Source: Gymnothorax reevesii (taxonomy: Eukaryota; Chordata; Actinopteri; Anguilliformes; Muraenidae). From it: a stretch of DNA of 64,000 nt. This document shows positions 47,650-59,160 of this stretch, one piece after another. The translations under genes and the position numbers were made by a program. The stretch lies in the NCBI GenBank assembly GCA_029721435.1, contig CM056588.1, positions 39,387,430 through 39,451,429 of the forward strand, in the 5' to 3' direction. Positions within the stretch are counted from its first letter, which is position 1. Each line of letters opens with the position of its first letter. A model generated the notes under the pieces. It searched no databases. It was given only the letters and a program-made list of their open reading frames with translations, and was not told the origin of the DNA.

Positions 47650-47667
47650 TGGGCATTTAAGGGTTAA

Positions 47668-48100
47668 TTCAGAAGAAATTTTATATTGAAGCCGTTTGAT
47701 CTTTGACATTTTGGCGACGTTATTTCCTCTGAATTTGCGGTATTCTTCTCAGGATTCAGCTCTGCAGTGGAGAGGTAAGATGAAATAAGCGCTCTATAGT
47801 GGTTTTGTAAAACGCAGTAAAATGCTAAACGGAGGCAAAGATACTTCTTTATAGCGATCAAACATTTTGTTCATTATTGCTTCGATGACTTTGCAGTTTA
47901 TGCATTTTTATTTTATCGTGTACGGCACTTTTGTGAAGCATGCTAATTTACCTATCATACGTCCAGGCTAATGGAGCATTAGCTGGTTTCTCATGCGGTT
48001 CACCATTTCTTCCATCTCTAATTTAAAGATGTGCTTGTAGAAACGTGACATGCAAAGTTGCTGTACTGACATGAATACATTGCACGCAGGTACGTGAGCT
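47668..48100. other. Intergenic DNA with one copy of a direct repeat
   Basis: TGTAGAAACGTGACATGCAA at about 48036 recurs with one mismatch at 50240. Nothing else is recognised. Confidence 0.45.
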
Positions 48101-48109
48101 CCCCATTTC

Positions 48110-48147
48110 AAAATTACCTCCGCCATCTAAGGTAAAAGAAGTTATGT
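48110..48147 (+). repeat. Left piece of an ACCTCCGCC-family repeat split by a SINE
   Basis: AAATTACCTCCGCCATC (48110) followed by GAAGTTATGT is the start of the widespread ACCTCCGCCAAGGAGGTTATG repeat, also represented at 16540-16886. The sequence resumes as GGAGGTTATGTTTTCAGTCC after the SINE. Confidence 0.65.
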
Positions 48148-48637
48148 GCTGCCGGGTTTGCTCAGTCGATTAAGGCGCCACATTTACAGAACAGTAGTGA
48201 CTACTACGGCGGGTTCGATCCCCGGTCGTACCAACCAGCAATGGTCGGCAGCTTTATGAGAACAGCGCATAATTGGCTAAAGCGCTGTAGGGATGCAAAT
48301 TGGGAAGGGACTGCTGGGAAGGGAAATTAAAATGGTTGCCTTGTTCATTGCTCAATTAAGCGGCTCCTGTTGGCCAGCCGGGCGCAGATTCTAAGTTTGC
48401 TCATGTTCGGGTATCTTCCGCCCACGTTCTGAACTTGCGATAGTTTCGACCAATGAGTGCAAAGATGCATGAGCTGACAGGCGCGTGCTCTGGCGGAGAG
48501 CCGCGAACTGTCTCTCTCTCCTGAGCTGGCAACAGGGGGTTGTATACGAGCAAGCTTTGTACATAGTTCTCGGATTGGGTATTCCAGATTTGGGTGGGAT
48601 TGGGAATGCCAAATTTATAAAAAAATAAATGAAAATA
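48148..48637 (+). mobile_element. Long tRNA-derived SINE inserted in an older repeat
   Basis: The head GCCGGGTTTGCTCAGTCGAT (A box region) and B box GGGTTCGATCCCCGGTCG (about 48211) form a tRNA-like promoter. The tail is GGGTGGGATTGGGAATGCC plus A-rich sequence. The same family occurs reversed at 23132-23576. AAAAGAAGTTATGT before it (48134-48147) and AAAAGGAGGTTATGT after it look like a target duplication lying within the ACCTCCGCC repeat. It is about 490 bp, longer than usual tRNA SINEs, because of an unrelated middle region. Confidence 0.88.
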
Positions 48638-48652
48638 AAAAGGAGGTTATGT

Positions 48653-49662
48653 TTTCAGTCCCGTTAACTGGAAAATGTCATGATAAACTGAATACTCAGT
48701 TAATATTAAGCTCTGCTGTGGATACAGTACCAATGTGGATAAAGGTACCGATAATGTTAAGTTGGCTTCGCGTTTTCGTCCACTTCTCTGATCGGCCTGG
48801 CGGGTGGCGGAGGATTACAGCAGGTGTCAGTGTAGTCCCAGCAGGCAGAACTTGGGGGGACTGTCGATAGGGGGGAGAGGTTTTTTGTGTATGACTGGTG
48901 TGTACTAGATGTTTCTGCAGTGCTTGAATTTTGGCAAGAATAAACTACCGTAACTGTTTCGGATACGACTTATTTACAAGTCAATCGATGTTTTTGTCAT
49001 TAGAGTTTTAAAATATATAATTCTATAGGAGGTAGTTAGAAGTAGGAGTAGTCATGAAGTAGAAACGCTTTCCTTATGGATGACAACTCACGCATTTATT
49101 GACACAAAATATTTTTTAATACATTTATAATTTCTCTTTGAATGCCCAAAATTTTAAATCGTGCTCGTGTCCCTGTAAATGTCGATAATTTGCCGTGGCG
49201 AAATAGCTATTGGTCTTAATGTTGCACACAGTTCACAAATTGGTAACTATCCTCCACCATAAAATCTGAATATAAATGTTTTACACAGTATACCTATGGT
49301 GGATAAATGATCATTTCTCACAAATGTGAAAACATCATCAGTTCCACTGTGAGACAGTTTTTAATCTGCGCTACCCCATGACACTTGCAACTGAGAAGGG
49401 CTTTATCTCGTTAATTTTTCTATAAAAGCCAATGTTTATTCTTGAGATTAGCTCTCAAATTATGAGTAAAATGCGAAAAAAGTTAGCACACTTAACGTTC
49501 AACTGTTTGATCCGACTGAACAAGTCACCGTTTTCTTGACTGAGAGTTGTTTGGCTTATACACAATGAGGACTAAAACCTCCAGATTTCCAAAGGCCGAA
49601 ACATTTCTTGCGGACTAAGAAAAAGTGACACCGTTATTGTAAGTTAAAAGTACATAGATATA
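48653..49662. other. Continuation of the split repeat, then unrecognised DNA
   Basis: GTTTTCAGTCCCGTTAACTGG continues the interrupted repeat for a short distance. After it I see no gene. GGCAAGAATAAACTACCG at 48933 contains AATAAA and could be a retroelement end; this is not supported further. Confidence 0.35.
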
Positions 49663-49935
49663 CTCAACAAAAATATAAACGCAACACTTTTGTTTTTGCT
49701 CCCATTTGTCATGAGATGGACTCAAAGATCTAAAATTCATTCCAGATACACAATATTACCATTTCTCTCAAACATTGTTCACAAATCTGTCTAAATGTGT
49801 GATAGTGAGCACTTTTGCTTTGCTGAGACAATCCATCCCACCTCACAGGTGTGCCACATCAAGATGCTCATCAGACACCATGATTAGTGCAGGTGTACCT
49901 TAGACTGCCCACAGTAAAAGGCCACTCGGAAATTC
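49663..49935. mobile_element. Terminal fragment of a Tc1-type transposon
   Basis: After TA, the sequence CTCAACAAAAATATAAACGC followed by AACACTTTTGTTTTTGC is a highly characteristic end of a fish Tc1-type family. It continues through GAGATGGACTCAAAGATCT, TCACAGGTGTGCCACATC and GACTGCCCACAGTAAAAGGC, all in the family's order. It stops near 49935, so only the terminal 270 bp, without transposase coding sequence, are present. Confidence 0.87.
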
Positions 49936-50006
49936 CCAACTGCACGAAAGAAAATCCATAGTAAAAATTACTTCACGCGTTCACACTATAGCCTACTACA
50001 AATATA

Positions 50007-50252
50007 ATGGACGTCATACTGTCCGATGAAAAAATTTCAACGCTGAACTTATATGGACTTCTTTGCGACAGGGATTTACACCAAGATGTGTGTGAAACGG
50101 CCGGCCAACATGCCTTCTCACTCCCTCTACTTCTTGGTTCAGTGAGCAGGGCACATTTACCTGACTTTCAGCTGACACACGGCCAACGGCGTGTTGGCGA
50201 AAATGGAACCTTCATCCACGCTGGTACTGAAGCTGTCGATGTAGAAACGTGA
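50007..50252 (+). other. 81-codon open frame of unknown nature
   Basis: The frame starts at an ATG after AT-rich DNA and is less repetitive than most frames here. The peptide starts MDVILSDEKISTLNLYGLL and matches no family I can name. It lies directly after the Tc1 fragment and ends within a direct repeat shared with 48036. It may be a fragment of a mobile element or chance; I do not call a gene. Confidence 0.2.
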
Positions 50253-50780
50253 CATGCGAAGTTGATAATAATGCGTTGCACACAGAATAAAAACCTGTTG
50301 GCTGGCAAGAGAGGAGTGGTCTTTGCCTTATTATTCATTACACACAACAGAACGCTGAACTATAAGACCGGCTATATAAGTAAATGAAATCATCCATCTC
50401 TTATAAAGAATGACATTACTTTTCAAATTTACCATGTAATTAATGTGTTTTTCGGTATGTGCAAAGTTTTATTAGCATAAAAAAAGAATTCAGAGGCCTC
50501 TTTACCTCACATCTCAATATATCTGAACAAAATGGTTTTCCAGAGTTCTCTCTTAACATTATGCTTATTTTAAACTTACTACATTTTGGGACTGTGTGAG
50601 GATGGATGGATATTGGCTTGGAAGCAGTAGTTAAAGCAAATCTGCCTTTTTAAGCTTGGTGCTTGTCCTGGTAGCCATGGTACACTTTGCAACATTCTAA
50701 AGGCAGTCTACAGGGCAAGGACTGGACAGGACACCAGGGCAGGTGAAGAATGGAGTAGTTGGCTTCGTGCTGGCAGATAC
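50253..50780. other. Intergenic DNA, nothing recognised
   Basis: AT-rich; no signature. Confidence 0.45.
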
Positions 50781-51107
50781 CAGTGTTTCCCACACATAGA
50801 GCATTGTGCGGCGGGCCGCCGAAGAATCAACTCGGACTGCCACAAATTGATTTCAGCCCAAAGAGATTTTCTATATGGCATGCTCATCTCTGTGCATGCA
50901 AAAAAAAAAACGGTAAAATGAAAAATACTGGAAGATGCGAAATTTGTGCAATATTTGTGCCAACTCAACTCCCACCCCCCTCTGCTCAACAAAAGAAAAA
51001 GCATCTACCCCCCCAGTCCTACAGCAAGCATCACCATCAAAATAGTGCCCGCCAGAGAATTGGCGGGAGTGATTGAAAGTGCCCGCCTTTTCTCCTGACA
51101 TGCACTG
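50781..51107. mobile_element. Possible hAT-like repeat (CAGTGTTTCCCAC type)
   Basis: It starts CAGTGTTTCCCACACATAGA and ends CACTG. The GCGGCGGGCCGCC near the start and GCCCGCC motifs near the end recall a common fish hAT-related repeat. Candidate 8-bp flanks GCAGATAC and GCAAACAG match at only 5 of 8. The right end is poorly conserved. Confidence 0.45.
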
Positions 51108-51254
51108 GCAAACAGAACCCAGATAACTACTAAGCTGTATGTTTCCTTTGGACTAACAGTCTCTCACTCAGAGGCAGACACCAGCACAATGCAAGACGCA
51201 GAGAGAGACACAGACCATGACCACAGGCCATGTTTAACGCCTCCACACTGCAAT

Positions 51255-51400
51255 CATTACAGTACATTACTGTTACCTAACAGAACCTTTTATCACAGCG
51301 ACTTGCAGAAGATTAAAGTAAGCAGGATTCAAGGCCCAAACAGGCACAGATCTCAATGTGGCAAAATGGGTTTTGAAACGCCAACCTCCTGAGTTCCAGT
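51255..51400. repeat. Fragment of a CTTTTATCCAAAGCGACTT-type repeat
   Basis: CCTTTTATCACAGCGACTTG (51287) resembles the widespread fish repeat word CTTTTATCCAAAGCGACTTA. CGCCAACCTCCTGAG (51379) recalls the ACCCACAACCT word usually found about 100 bp downstream. Confidence 0.45.
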
Positions 51401-52860
51401 GGAAGATCTTTACAGTACAGGCCGCCTGACAGAGACTAACTTGACGGCAGATACACAGGTCTGCTGTCTCCTATTAGCTTAGCACAGAAGCATTCAGTTA
51501 CACACCAGCCTCTCAGTTGATGGAAATCAGTGGAATTCACTTCAGACTGATAAAGAGGGGGGTCATCTGAGTGCATCAGTCACCTGGCAGCTGTAAGTTC
51601 TTCACTTCACTGTCAGGGATCCAGAACTCATTACGAAACAGCAGGCCGACAAAACCAGAGCCAAAATACAGCTGTAAAAAAGCCCGACTTCTCAAACTTT
51701 TTTTCCAAGGAAAAAAAATTAAGATTTCTTTTAGGCAAGTCCTGAAATGTCCATTTGGCAGCACAATACGAAAACATAAAGCTACGACACAGAGAACCAT
51801 GCCCGAAAATACGTCCTTCGCTTGTTTCTTTTAAGCCAATGCAATTCCTGCTTGTTTTCGTAAATCTTGGATAATGGAAATAGCACGTGGAGGACGGAAC
51901 GAACCACAGAAACAGTTCAAGAGGAGACCGTGATCCACTTCAACATTCACAACCTGCATACGAATCTCACCTGTTTCCCGCGGCAACGGTGCCCCTGCTG
52001 TGTCGTATTAATTGTGATCGATTCCAGTCCCATCCGTGTCCTGAGTACACAGTTCTATACACAGCACTTGCTCTTGCCGAGTAGCAGTGGTCTGAAAGCA
52101 CCTTCGTTTTCTTATAAATTCTGCCAACAGCCACCCCCTCCTCCTTAACCAACACCCCCCACCAGCCTACACTGAACAAAGGCTCAGTACAGTCATAGAC
52201 AGCATCAAGGTCACATCAGATTCTATCTGACCAGTTATTCAAAGCCAGTGTGTTATTCCAAGGCAGAAAGTCTGACGACGCATCTCTCAGTCTCCAAAAC
52301 ACAATTGATGGCGAGCGCACGACTTCAGGCTGCGAACAACTCATGTTTAACATAGAAATAAAATCAAAGAATGAACCAAAAAGCGGTTAAAAGCCCATGT
52401 CAAATTTTACAAACTTGGCTATTTTTGTAAACAAGCATAAGCGGCCTTTTCATCATAAACTTCAGTTTCTACAATATTGTATTCAGGACCTGATGTGATA
52501 CGCCCAGCTGTTATTGGTGGTACACTTGGGCCACTCAGCTCTTCCTCAGTGGTTAGCTAAGGCTGTGGTGTACACTTTGGAGCAGTGAATGCAGTGCTTA
52601 TTAGATTGCGCCGTGTGCAGTCTCACTTAAGAGCCTTTACCGGCGACGGCTTCACACATCAGGCCTGGAAACACTCAGTCATCATGCTGACCCGACAGCT
52701 CATGCACAAGCAGACCCATGCAAACACATGCTGGCATTTATTTCCCTCAGTTTTTAACCAGGGAAGCTCCATGGAGCATGTCTCTCTTTTTCAATATTCC
52801 GAGGGACAAACGCTGCATAGAACAGAGCACTTTACGAGTAGGGAGTAATGGCGAGAAATG
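51401..52860. other. Intergenic DNA, nothing recognised
   Basis: No convincing gene or repeat boundary. Confidence 0.4.
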
Positions 52861-52869
52861 CAAGGTAAA

Positions 52870-53050
52870 GAGTGTCTTGAGTGGATCTGGGGTTAAGGAC
52901 CTTATGCAAGGGCCAAACGGCAAAGTTCTCCGCTGTTTCATCTCCACAGAGATAAGGAAAAATCTAAGTCAGAATACTGAGCTCCACCAGGGGTCTCGAA
53001 CCAGCAAGTCTTCAGTTGCCAGTCAACCAACCTACTACCAGGTGACTCTG
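52870..53050. repeat. Third copy of the GGGTTAAGGGCC repeat family
   Basis: CTGGGGTTAAGGACCTTATG (52888), then GGGGTCTCGAACCAGCAAGT and CTTCAGTTGCCAGTCAACC, repeat the order seen at 12938-13070. Confidence 0.6.
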
Positions 53051-53104
53051 CACCCTGTAATCAAAAAGAGCAGAGCGTGCAGGTGAGGTAAAACTGAAGT
53101 GACT

Positions 53105-53273
53105 GAAACAGGACTGAGTGTGTGCCTTAGTGCCTGTGTGTGAGAGTGTGCGCATGCGTGTTCACATGCTTGTGTGCGTGTGTGTGCACGCACAGATGTG
53201 CCAGTGTGTGTGTGCGCGTGTGTGTGCACGTATGTGCCTGTGTATGTGTGTGTGTGTGTGTGCACGTATGTGC

Positions 53274-53309
<36 letters not shown>

Positions 53310-53348
53310 ACGTATGTGCCTGTGTGTGTGTGTGTGTGCACGTATGTG

Positions 53349-53381
<33 letters not shown>

Positions 53382-53421
53382 ACGTATGTGCTTGTGTGTG
53401 TGTGTGTGTGTGTGTGTGTGG
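53105..53421. repeat. GT array punctuated by GCACGTATGTGC
   Basis: A 300-bp GT-rich array has the word GTGCACGTATGTGC repeated five times (about 53226, 53260, 53307, 53337 and 53379), each followed by CTGTGTGTG or TTGTGTGTG. Open frames in all three plus-strand readings are VCVCV-like artefacts. Confidence 0.95.
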
Positions 53422-53727
53422 CCACTGCAGGTGCTCCTGTTTCAGGATGATCCCTCTTCACTGCCCGACAACATGAGTTTTTATTCAATTATATAATTAT
53501 CATAAGAATAGATAAATATGACATCTACAGCCCAAACAGGCCGGCCTGACATCCATCACTGAACTGGGCACAGAGTCACAGTGTTTCTCTATAAATCTCC
53601 TGCCAGATCCTGTTAGATCAATTAGTGACCCCCAGCTTCCCCTACATGCAATAAAGTCTGTGATCTATCATACACTGACAGCTCTGCATCCCAGCCAGAG
53701 AAGGGAGGGCTGAGCGGGAGGGGGGAC

Positions 53728-54005
53728 ACATGCACAAGTACAAGCATGTGCATACACACACACACACACATATATACACACACATGCATGCAAACACACA
53801 CACACATACCAGCACGTGCACAAGCACATGCGCGCGCACACACACACACACACATACATACATACAAGCACACGCAAACACACACACACACACCCATAAA
53901 TGTACATGCACACGTACACATACATGGCATACAGTCACACGTACTTATGCTCTCACACATGTACGCACGCATACACTCATATGCACACATACATACAGGC
54001 ACACG
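53728..54005. repeat. CA-rich array facing the GT array
   Basis: CA runs (about 53754-53769, 53792-53804, 53837-53853, 53878-53893) are mixed with ACATGCATGC and ACATACATAC words. Because it is CA-rich on the same strand on which 53105-53421 is GT-rich, the two are loosely complementary, about 300 bp apart. Confidence 0.9.
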
Positions 54006-55535
54006 TTCGAGTAAAGGCATGCAGAGACATATACCAGAGACTGACCAAGCCAGACATATTATTTAAAAAAAAAAAAAAAAAACTATTATTTTCCAAGAAA
54101 CTAACTTCTGCCGCTAAAGTGTGACTTAAACAGCCCACAAAGTACAGTTTTCCACACACAGATTGCGCCTGCAGGATTGGGTTTGACATCACTGGCACTA
54201 TAAACATGATTACTGATTAGTGCAGAGCTGCAAATGAAGTCATTCTTTATGCCTGTCAGGAGGATGGCGGTAAAAGGACGCGGAGGCAGGGCTGTATAAA
54301 CTGTAGCCTGGATTCTCTGAGCGAAAGCACAGTCAGAGCACACAGCTGCAACACCAGTGACTGCAGCAATGCCGATGGCGCTCACGAATCGAGACGACGC
54401 GCCAGTGTCCAGCATGGTTCTGTAAGGAGAAATCTCCTTACGTTAAGTCCCTAGACAGGTCTTCCCAGAGGGGAGGGGGGGGTTTGATATAAGCAAAGAG
54501 ACACCATGTGTGGGGGTCACAGCATTGAGCCCAACAGCTCCTTAATCTCATGTCTGTTTCTCTCTCACAAGGCCCAACATTCCTGCTGGAGCCCGAGAAT
54601 TTAGGCAGGACTGAGTTACGCGTCGAGGGAGCTCCACACCAAACAGCAAGGCTGCCTCATCCCATTTCCCTCCACAATTCCACAAGTACATCGCTAACAC
54701 CTCCAGGTATAAACACAATCATTTTTCACCCCATTTTGTTTTCTTATTTAATATGCAAATCAGGGCTACCGTTGCAGAAAAATCATGTCACAGTCACTAT
54801 CAAGGATGTCTGTTATGATTATCTAAAACATCCTTTAACAAGGATGTTGAGATTACAATAATTATCATTTGAAGCATTACAGGAACAATAGACGGGCAAG
54901 AAAATAAGAGTCTTTTTTTCAAGAGAGAATTTGAGGAAAAAGGGGATTAAAAAAAACAAAGCCGAGGGCGGAGGTTAAAAGAAGAAAATCTAACTTTGTG
55001 TCATGAATTGGTTTTGGCAAGGATACAAGCTCCACATGTGGAGCGCGTGCTGGCATAAACATTTGGACAAAATTATAAGTTTATTTGGAGAAGCAGCACG
55101 CGGGAGCCGACCGCTTGCACGCGGCTTCAAATCCCAAACAGCCCCAGAGAGTCAGCGGGTGCGCGCATGCTCTCCAAACCGCCTCCTTTTAATTACAGCG
55201 CGGAGCTGAGAGCCGGGCGGCTTTGATATGGAAATCGCGCCCATCTTCTTTACACTCACGGGCTAATCTTCGCCCGTCTACACCTGATTTCTGCCGATTA
55301 CTACTCCACAGTCAGAATGATCTCCACCGAAAAAAAGGATCCTAGGATCTTAATATCAAATTTTAATTCTCTGTACCACGAATGTTCGCATTTGTAACAG
55401 ATACAAATTGCACACGCGCAAAAATGAGCATTGCTGGTCGTTATTAAAGGGGAAGGTCAAATGCTGCCAAACATAAAGACTTATTTGGGATTGAAATATA
55501 ACAATGAAGCCATATCAGTTTGTAGCAATTAAACA
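54006..55535. other. Intergenic DNA with poly-A and a candidate regulatory patch
   Basis: Poly-A lies at 54065-54081. Around 54738-54860 there is an octamer-like AATATGCAAATCAG and a small hairpin, AACATCCTT-TAAC-AAGGATGTT. No gene is recognised. 55075-55260 is CG-richer. Confidence 0.35.
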
Positions 55536-55537
55536 TG

Positions 55538-55572
55538 CGCGCACACACACACACGCACACACACACACACAC
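55538..55572. repeat. CA microsatellite
   Basis: CA run with one GCAC interruption. Confidence 0.93.
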
Positions 55573-57500
55573 TTTCAGGGGGGATCTAATACAGAAGATT
55601 AAACTGTGAGTGGACGAGCCTGACCGCATCACATTCAGAGTGGGATGAATACTCTGTGGCAAACATCACACTTTTCAATAACCCAAAGCATGTTCAGAAT
55701 TTATAGAGGTGAAAACCATGATTTATATCGATTATATTCAAAATGCAGTTAATGGGGCGTAGCTAGTTCTGGCAGACAACTGAAGACAGGCATGCGCACA
55801 TTCCCACGAACACTCCCATAAATGTCAAATACTACTCTGCCCTCCGTTAGGCGGACCATTTAAGTGCTTTTCTGCTCCACCTCTGCAGCTAAACAAGCTT
55901 TTGCCTGCTGCTGCACTGCATCACTGCAGCTAGTTAATGTTGCAGCATATATACCCCAGCATCTACCAGTGGGCTCTGAATTTCCCCCAGAAGGGATCCT
56001 CACTCTGCCTTCCCCTTGAGCTCTGTATCCTGCAGGGAGTGTCAAAGTCAGAGCCGAGACGCCAAACTATCATTGTATATATGTCTTAATACTGCAATTA
56101 ACGGTTTACACATAAGTTGGGAGACAGAATTACATTCAATACTCAGTCAGTAGCAAAGGCCAGGAAATAGCATTAGTGCTAACGCCTCACAGGAGAAGCG
56201 CGTTATCAGTGACATTGATTGCACTGACCCCGTCGGATTGCTCCGTGCCTCTCTCAAATGGGGCTCAGGTGTGGGTGATTTTTCAGTGTAAAGAAAAGGG
56301 TACAGTCTCCATTTAAAACATCCAAACACAAGAATCACACAGCTGTTCTGGATGCGCTTAGATAAAAAAGGAGAATCTGGCTCCAAGGTTGAAAAAAAAA
56401 ACACCAGAAAAGAAAGAAAACAATCTATCCCAGTTCTGCACAGAGATTAAACGACTCTGAAACTGTGTAGGTTGAATTCAATTGGCGGTCGGCTGAGTGG
56501 GTGGAAAACAAGGCAGAGGTTTGCAACCTTTGTTTCGCCAAGTACGGCTGAAGCATTTGCAACACGGGGCCAGAGGTCATGCAGCGGGCGCGAGCGAAAA
56601 GATACTACATAAAGCTTTTTGGGGTCAGAGATGTCAGCGGCGTGGATTCAGCTGCATCGATAGGGCTTTGAGTGTAAGTATTGAGATTCATGTGTTTTTT
56701 GTGTGAAAATAATGCCAGCGAGAGGCTCGCTGTGCCAATAAGAGCAGACATGGTCTCAGTTTTCATGTTGAGCATGAAATCGACAATTTGAGAATAACTA
56801 GAATTTATGCCTGACAAATGCTAGTTATGTGCAATGTTGGCTAAAGTAGCAGAGGTATGATCAACTAATTGAAACTGAAAACAGAAAAATTGATCAAAAT
56901 GAGAACAGACCATCTTTAAAATGAATAAGTAACACAAGTTGGCTTGGCTGCTTGCATAACCACTCTTGAAAAACTGAGTCTGCATTGGTAACCTCAGGAT
57001 ATTTATGTCTGTTCATAAGCTACAGCAGAAGTCCACCCCTTCCAGATTTCTCCAAATATCAGGTTGCAATCACTAGCATAAAAAAATATTAAGGAAATTA
57101 CTCCCAGCACTGGTTCTTTATGGTTTGCAGGTATAGAAAATTCCTATGAGGGTAATAACAGTGCTTGTATTGCAATATTACATCCGGCGTGTTGACCACA
57201 CCATATTGGAAAAGTGTATCTATGCATATTTCCTAACAGCAGAAATATATCGACCCTTCAACAGAACTAAATGATGGCGGCAAGATGGTTTTCTCAAAAA
57301 CAATACCGGCGGTGAACAAAATACAGTAAGCAGTATCCCAGAAAGTGCAAGCCATGTTGTGTCAAGAAGTACTTTATCCTAAAGGAAGACAAAAAAATAC
57401 AAAAGATACTGCGAGACAATTCTGGACGCCCAACCCTGGAAACAACATCAGACTGAACTACGCTCCAGAGAAACAGACAGCAAAAAAGAACCGCTTGCGA
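55573..57500. other. Intergenic DNA with one candidate conserved segment
   Basis: The part at 56480-56700 is unique-looking and GC-richer than its neighbours. It has an open plus-strand frame (56497-56706) and a good splice-donor-like GTGTAAGTATTGAG at 56671. I cannot identify an exon. Confidence 0.25.
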
Positions 57501-59160
57501 ACAAGGACTGATCGCTCCTCAGCAAGAGCAAGAAACGATAAGCGCTAACGCTAACGTTCAAAGGCACGCAAATGTTTAAATTCTACCTCAGAAAAGTCTG
57601 TTAGCAGATGAAGCAACAGCAATGAAAGGCACTGTTGAAAGAGTAGTCACACAGAGTATATGGGGACACAAAGCCTGATGCTTCAATTTCCGCAGAGATC
57701 TTTTTGGTATGTTCCGGAGGTCTAATGGCCAGTTTCAGTAGGAACGAGGGACAAAAAAAAGTGGGAGAGATAAAGAGAGATTCTCCAGATTTCCTGCACT
57801 GCCAAAATACCCTCCTTTCCTCTCGGACCGAAGAGGACCTGCGGCCTAAGCTTTTAGGAACCGTCTGTGACTGTTTATTTATTCATTGATTATTTTATTT
57901 ATTTTGTAACAATTTACACTAAGGTCAAATGAACTGCCTCTAACGAATCAGGCAATGTGAGTAAATTCTTCAATTAGGCATTAAAATAAGCTTTCATTAG
58001 TTGATGTATTAGCTAACTTATAATTACTCAACTGCCATTGAAAATATAAGATTGAAAAGAAATTAAAAAATACATTTGCAAATAGTTTTCCTTTTCCAAA
58101 AATATTAGCTAGTTTTTAAATCTTAAATCAACATTATCACTGACTCGTGTAATTATCAACACGAATGAATGATGAACAGGCTACGTTTTTATAGTTACCT
58201 CGCAACTACATTAATAAATAGAAATTCATGCAGCTCTTATTGTAAAGTAGTTTCTTTTATTTTGGTGAGGGGATACTGGCAGGAAAAACCCCACAGACAT
58301 CCATGCGCTGCAAAGTTGGCTTGTAGACAGCAAATTCTGCAGCAAAATCGGCTGTCTATTTGTATAAAAGACTCAAAAACAAACAAAAAAAAATGAATGA
58401 TTCATTAATCCTTTTTTAATATAGGAGTCTGAGAATTGTTCTCAGTAAAATAACGAAAACTACAAATCAACTCACATGCCATTTCACTGTACTACAGAAC
58501 CTACAGTGTTTTAGGAAGTTTTTAAACTTCAGACATACGTCCTCACACAACTGCAGTATTTACATGTACCCTCGCTGTGAGAAATCCTGAACAGGAAACA
58601 AACGTGTCAACTGAAGCATCATCTCATGATTCTCTGAACTTTACGTCTAGGTTTCCACGATCAACACCACGGAATCACATGCTTAAGACTGATACAGCCC
58701 AGAGCCCGGGTTACAGTACGAGCCACAGCTAAAGGGAGACCTTCAGTCTTCTCCCGCAGCAGCACAAACACACCTCATCCTGCATCCACTCTCAGCGCCG
58801 CAGCACGGCACACAGCCTCATGGAGCTCACAAAAGATCCCTAATTCTACAGGCAGAAAGAAAGCAGATATGCTCAGCTGTATAAAAATGCACACACAACC
58901 TTGAATATCGAAGGAGAAAATGGAGGCAGTTGAAAGTGTGTCATCAGCAACATCTGTAACCGAGTTTCATAAACTTAAAGCAGACAGTAAGATAAACATT
59001 TACAAGGCCCATTGGTGTTAATCATCGTTAAAGTAATTCTCCTGCAAATCAAGAAAGGCTAATCGTGATGGACGCAAAAATATCCTCAGAGTTCTGCAGC
59101 CTGGCCGTTCCTCCGGCAGATCTGCAGGTTCTGAGCCTCGCTCGTCCTGTTATTAATTGT
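57501..59160. other. AT-rich intergenic DNA, nothing recognised
   Basis: A TTTATT-rich patch lies near 57870-57910. No other signal. Confidence 0.45.

Larger units (their letters stand above)
45942..47663. mobile_element. TTAA-flanked piggyBac-like composite element
   Basis: TTAA lies at 45938-45941 and 47664-47667. The ends read CCCTTAATTGCCC and, on the other strand, CCCTTAAATGCCC, matching at 12 of 13 positions. This is the piggyBac pattern (CCC ends, TTAA target). The 1722-bp interior has no transposase frame. It holds a 58-bp inverted repeat pair (46419-46476 and 47592-47649) and, inside that, a palindromic block (46741-47028). The right arm abuts the right terminal repeat, but the left arm lies 465 bp inside the left one, so either the left part was inserted or the element is a recombinant of related copies. 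Confidence 0.78.

Noticed and set aside
48148..48230. tRNA gene
   Set aside because: A tRNA-like head of a dispersed SINE also present at 23 kb.
53118..53496. Open frames in all three readings (110-118 codons), Cys/Val-rich
   Set aside because: Pure GT repeats lack stops and give VCVCV peptides; not a gene.
57345..57548. LINE ORF1 start
   Set aside because: The upstream GATGGCGGCAAGATGG is suggestive, but the basic 67-codon peptide has no identifiable motif.
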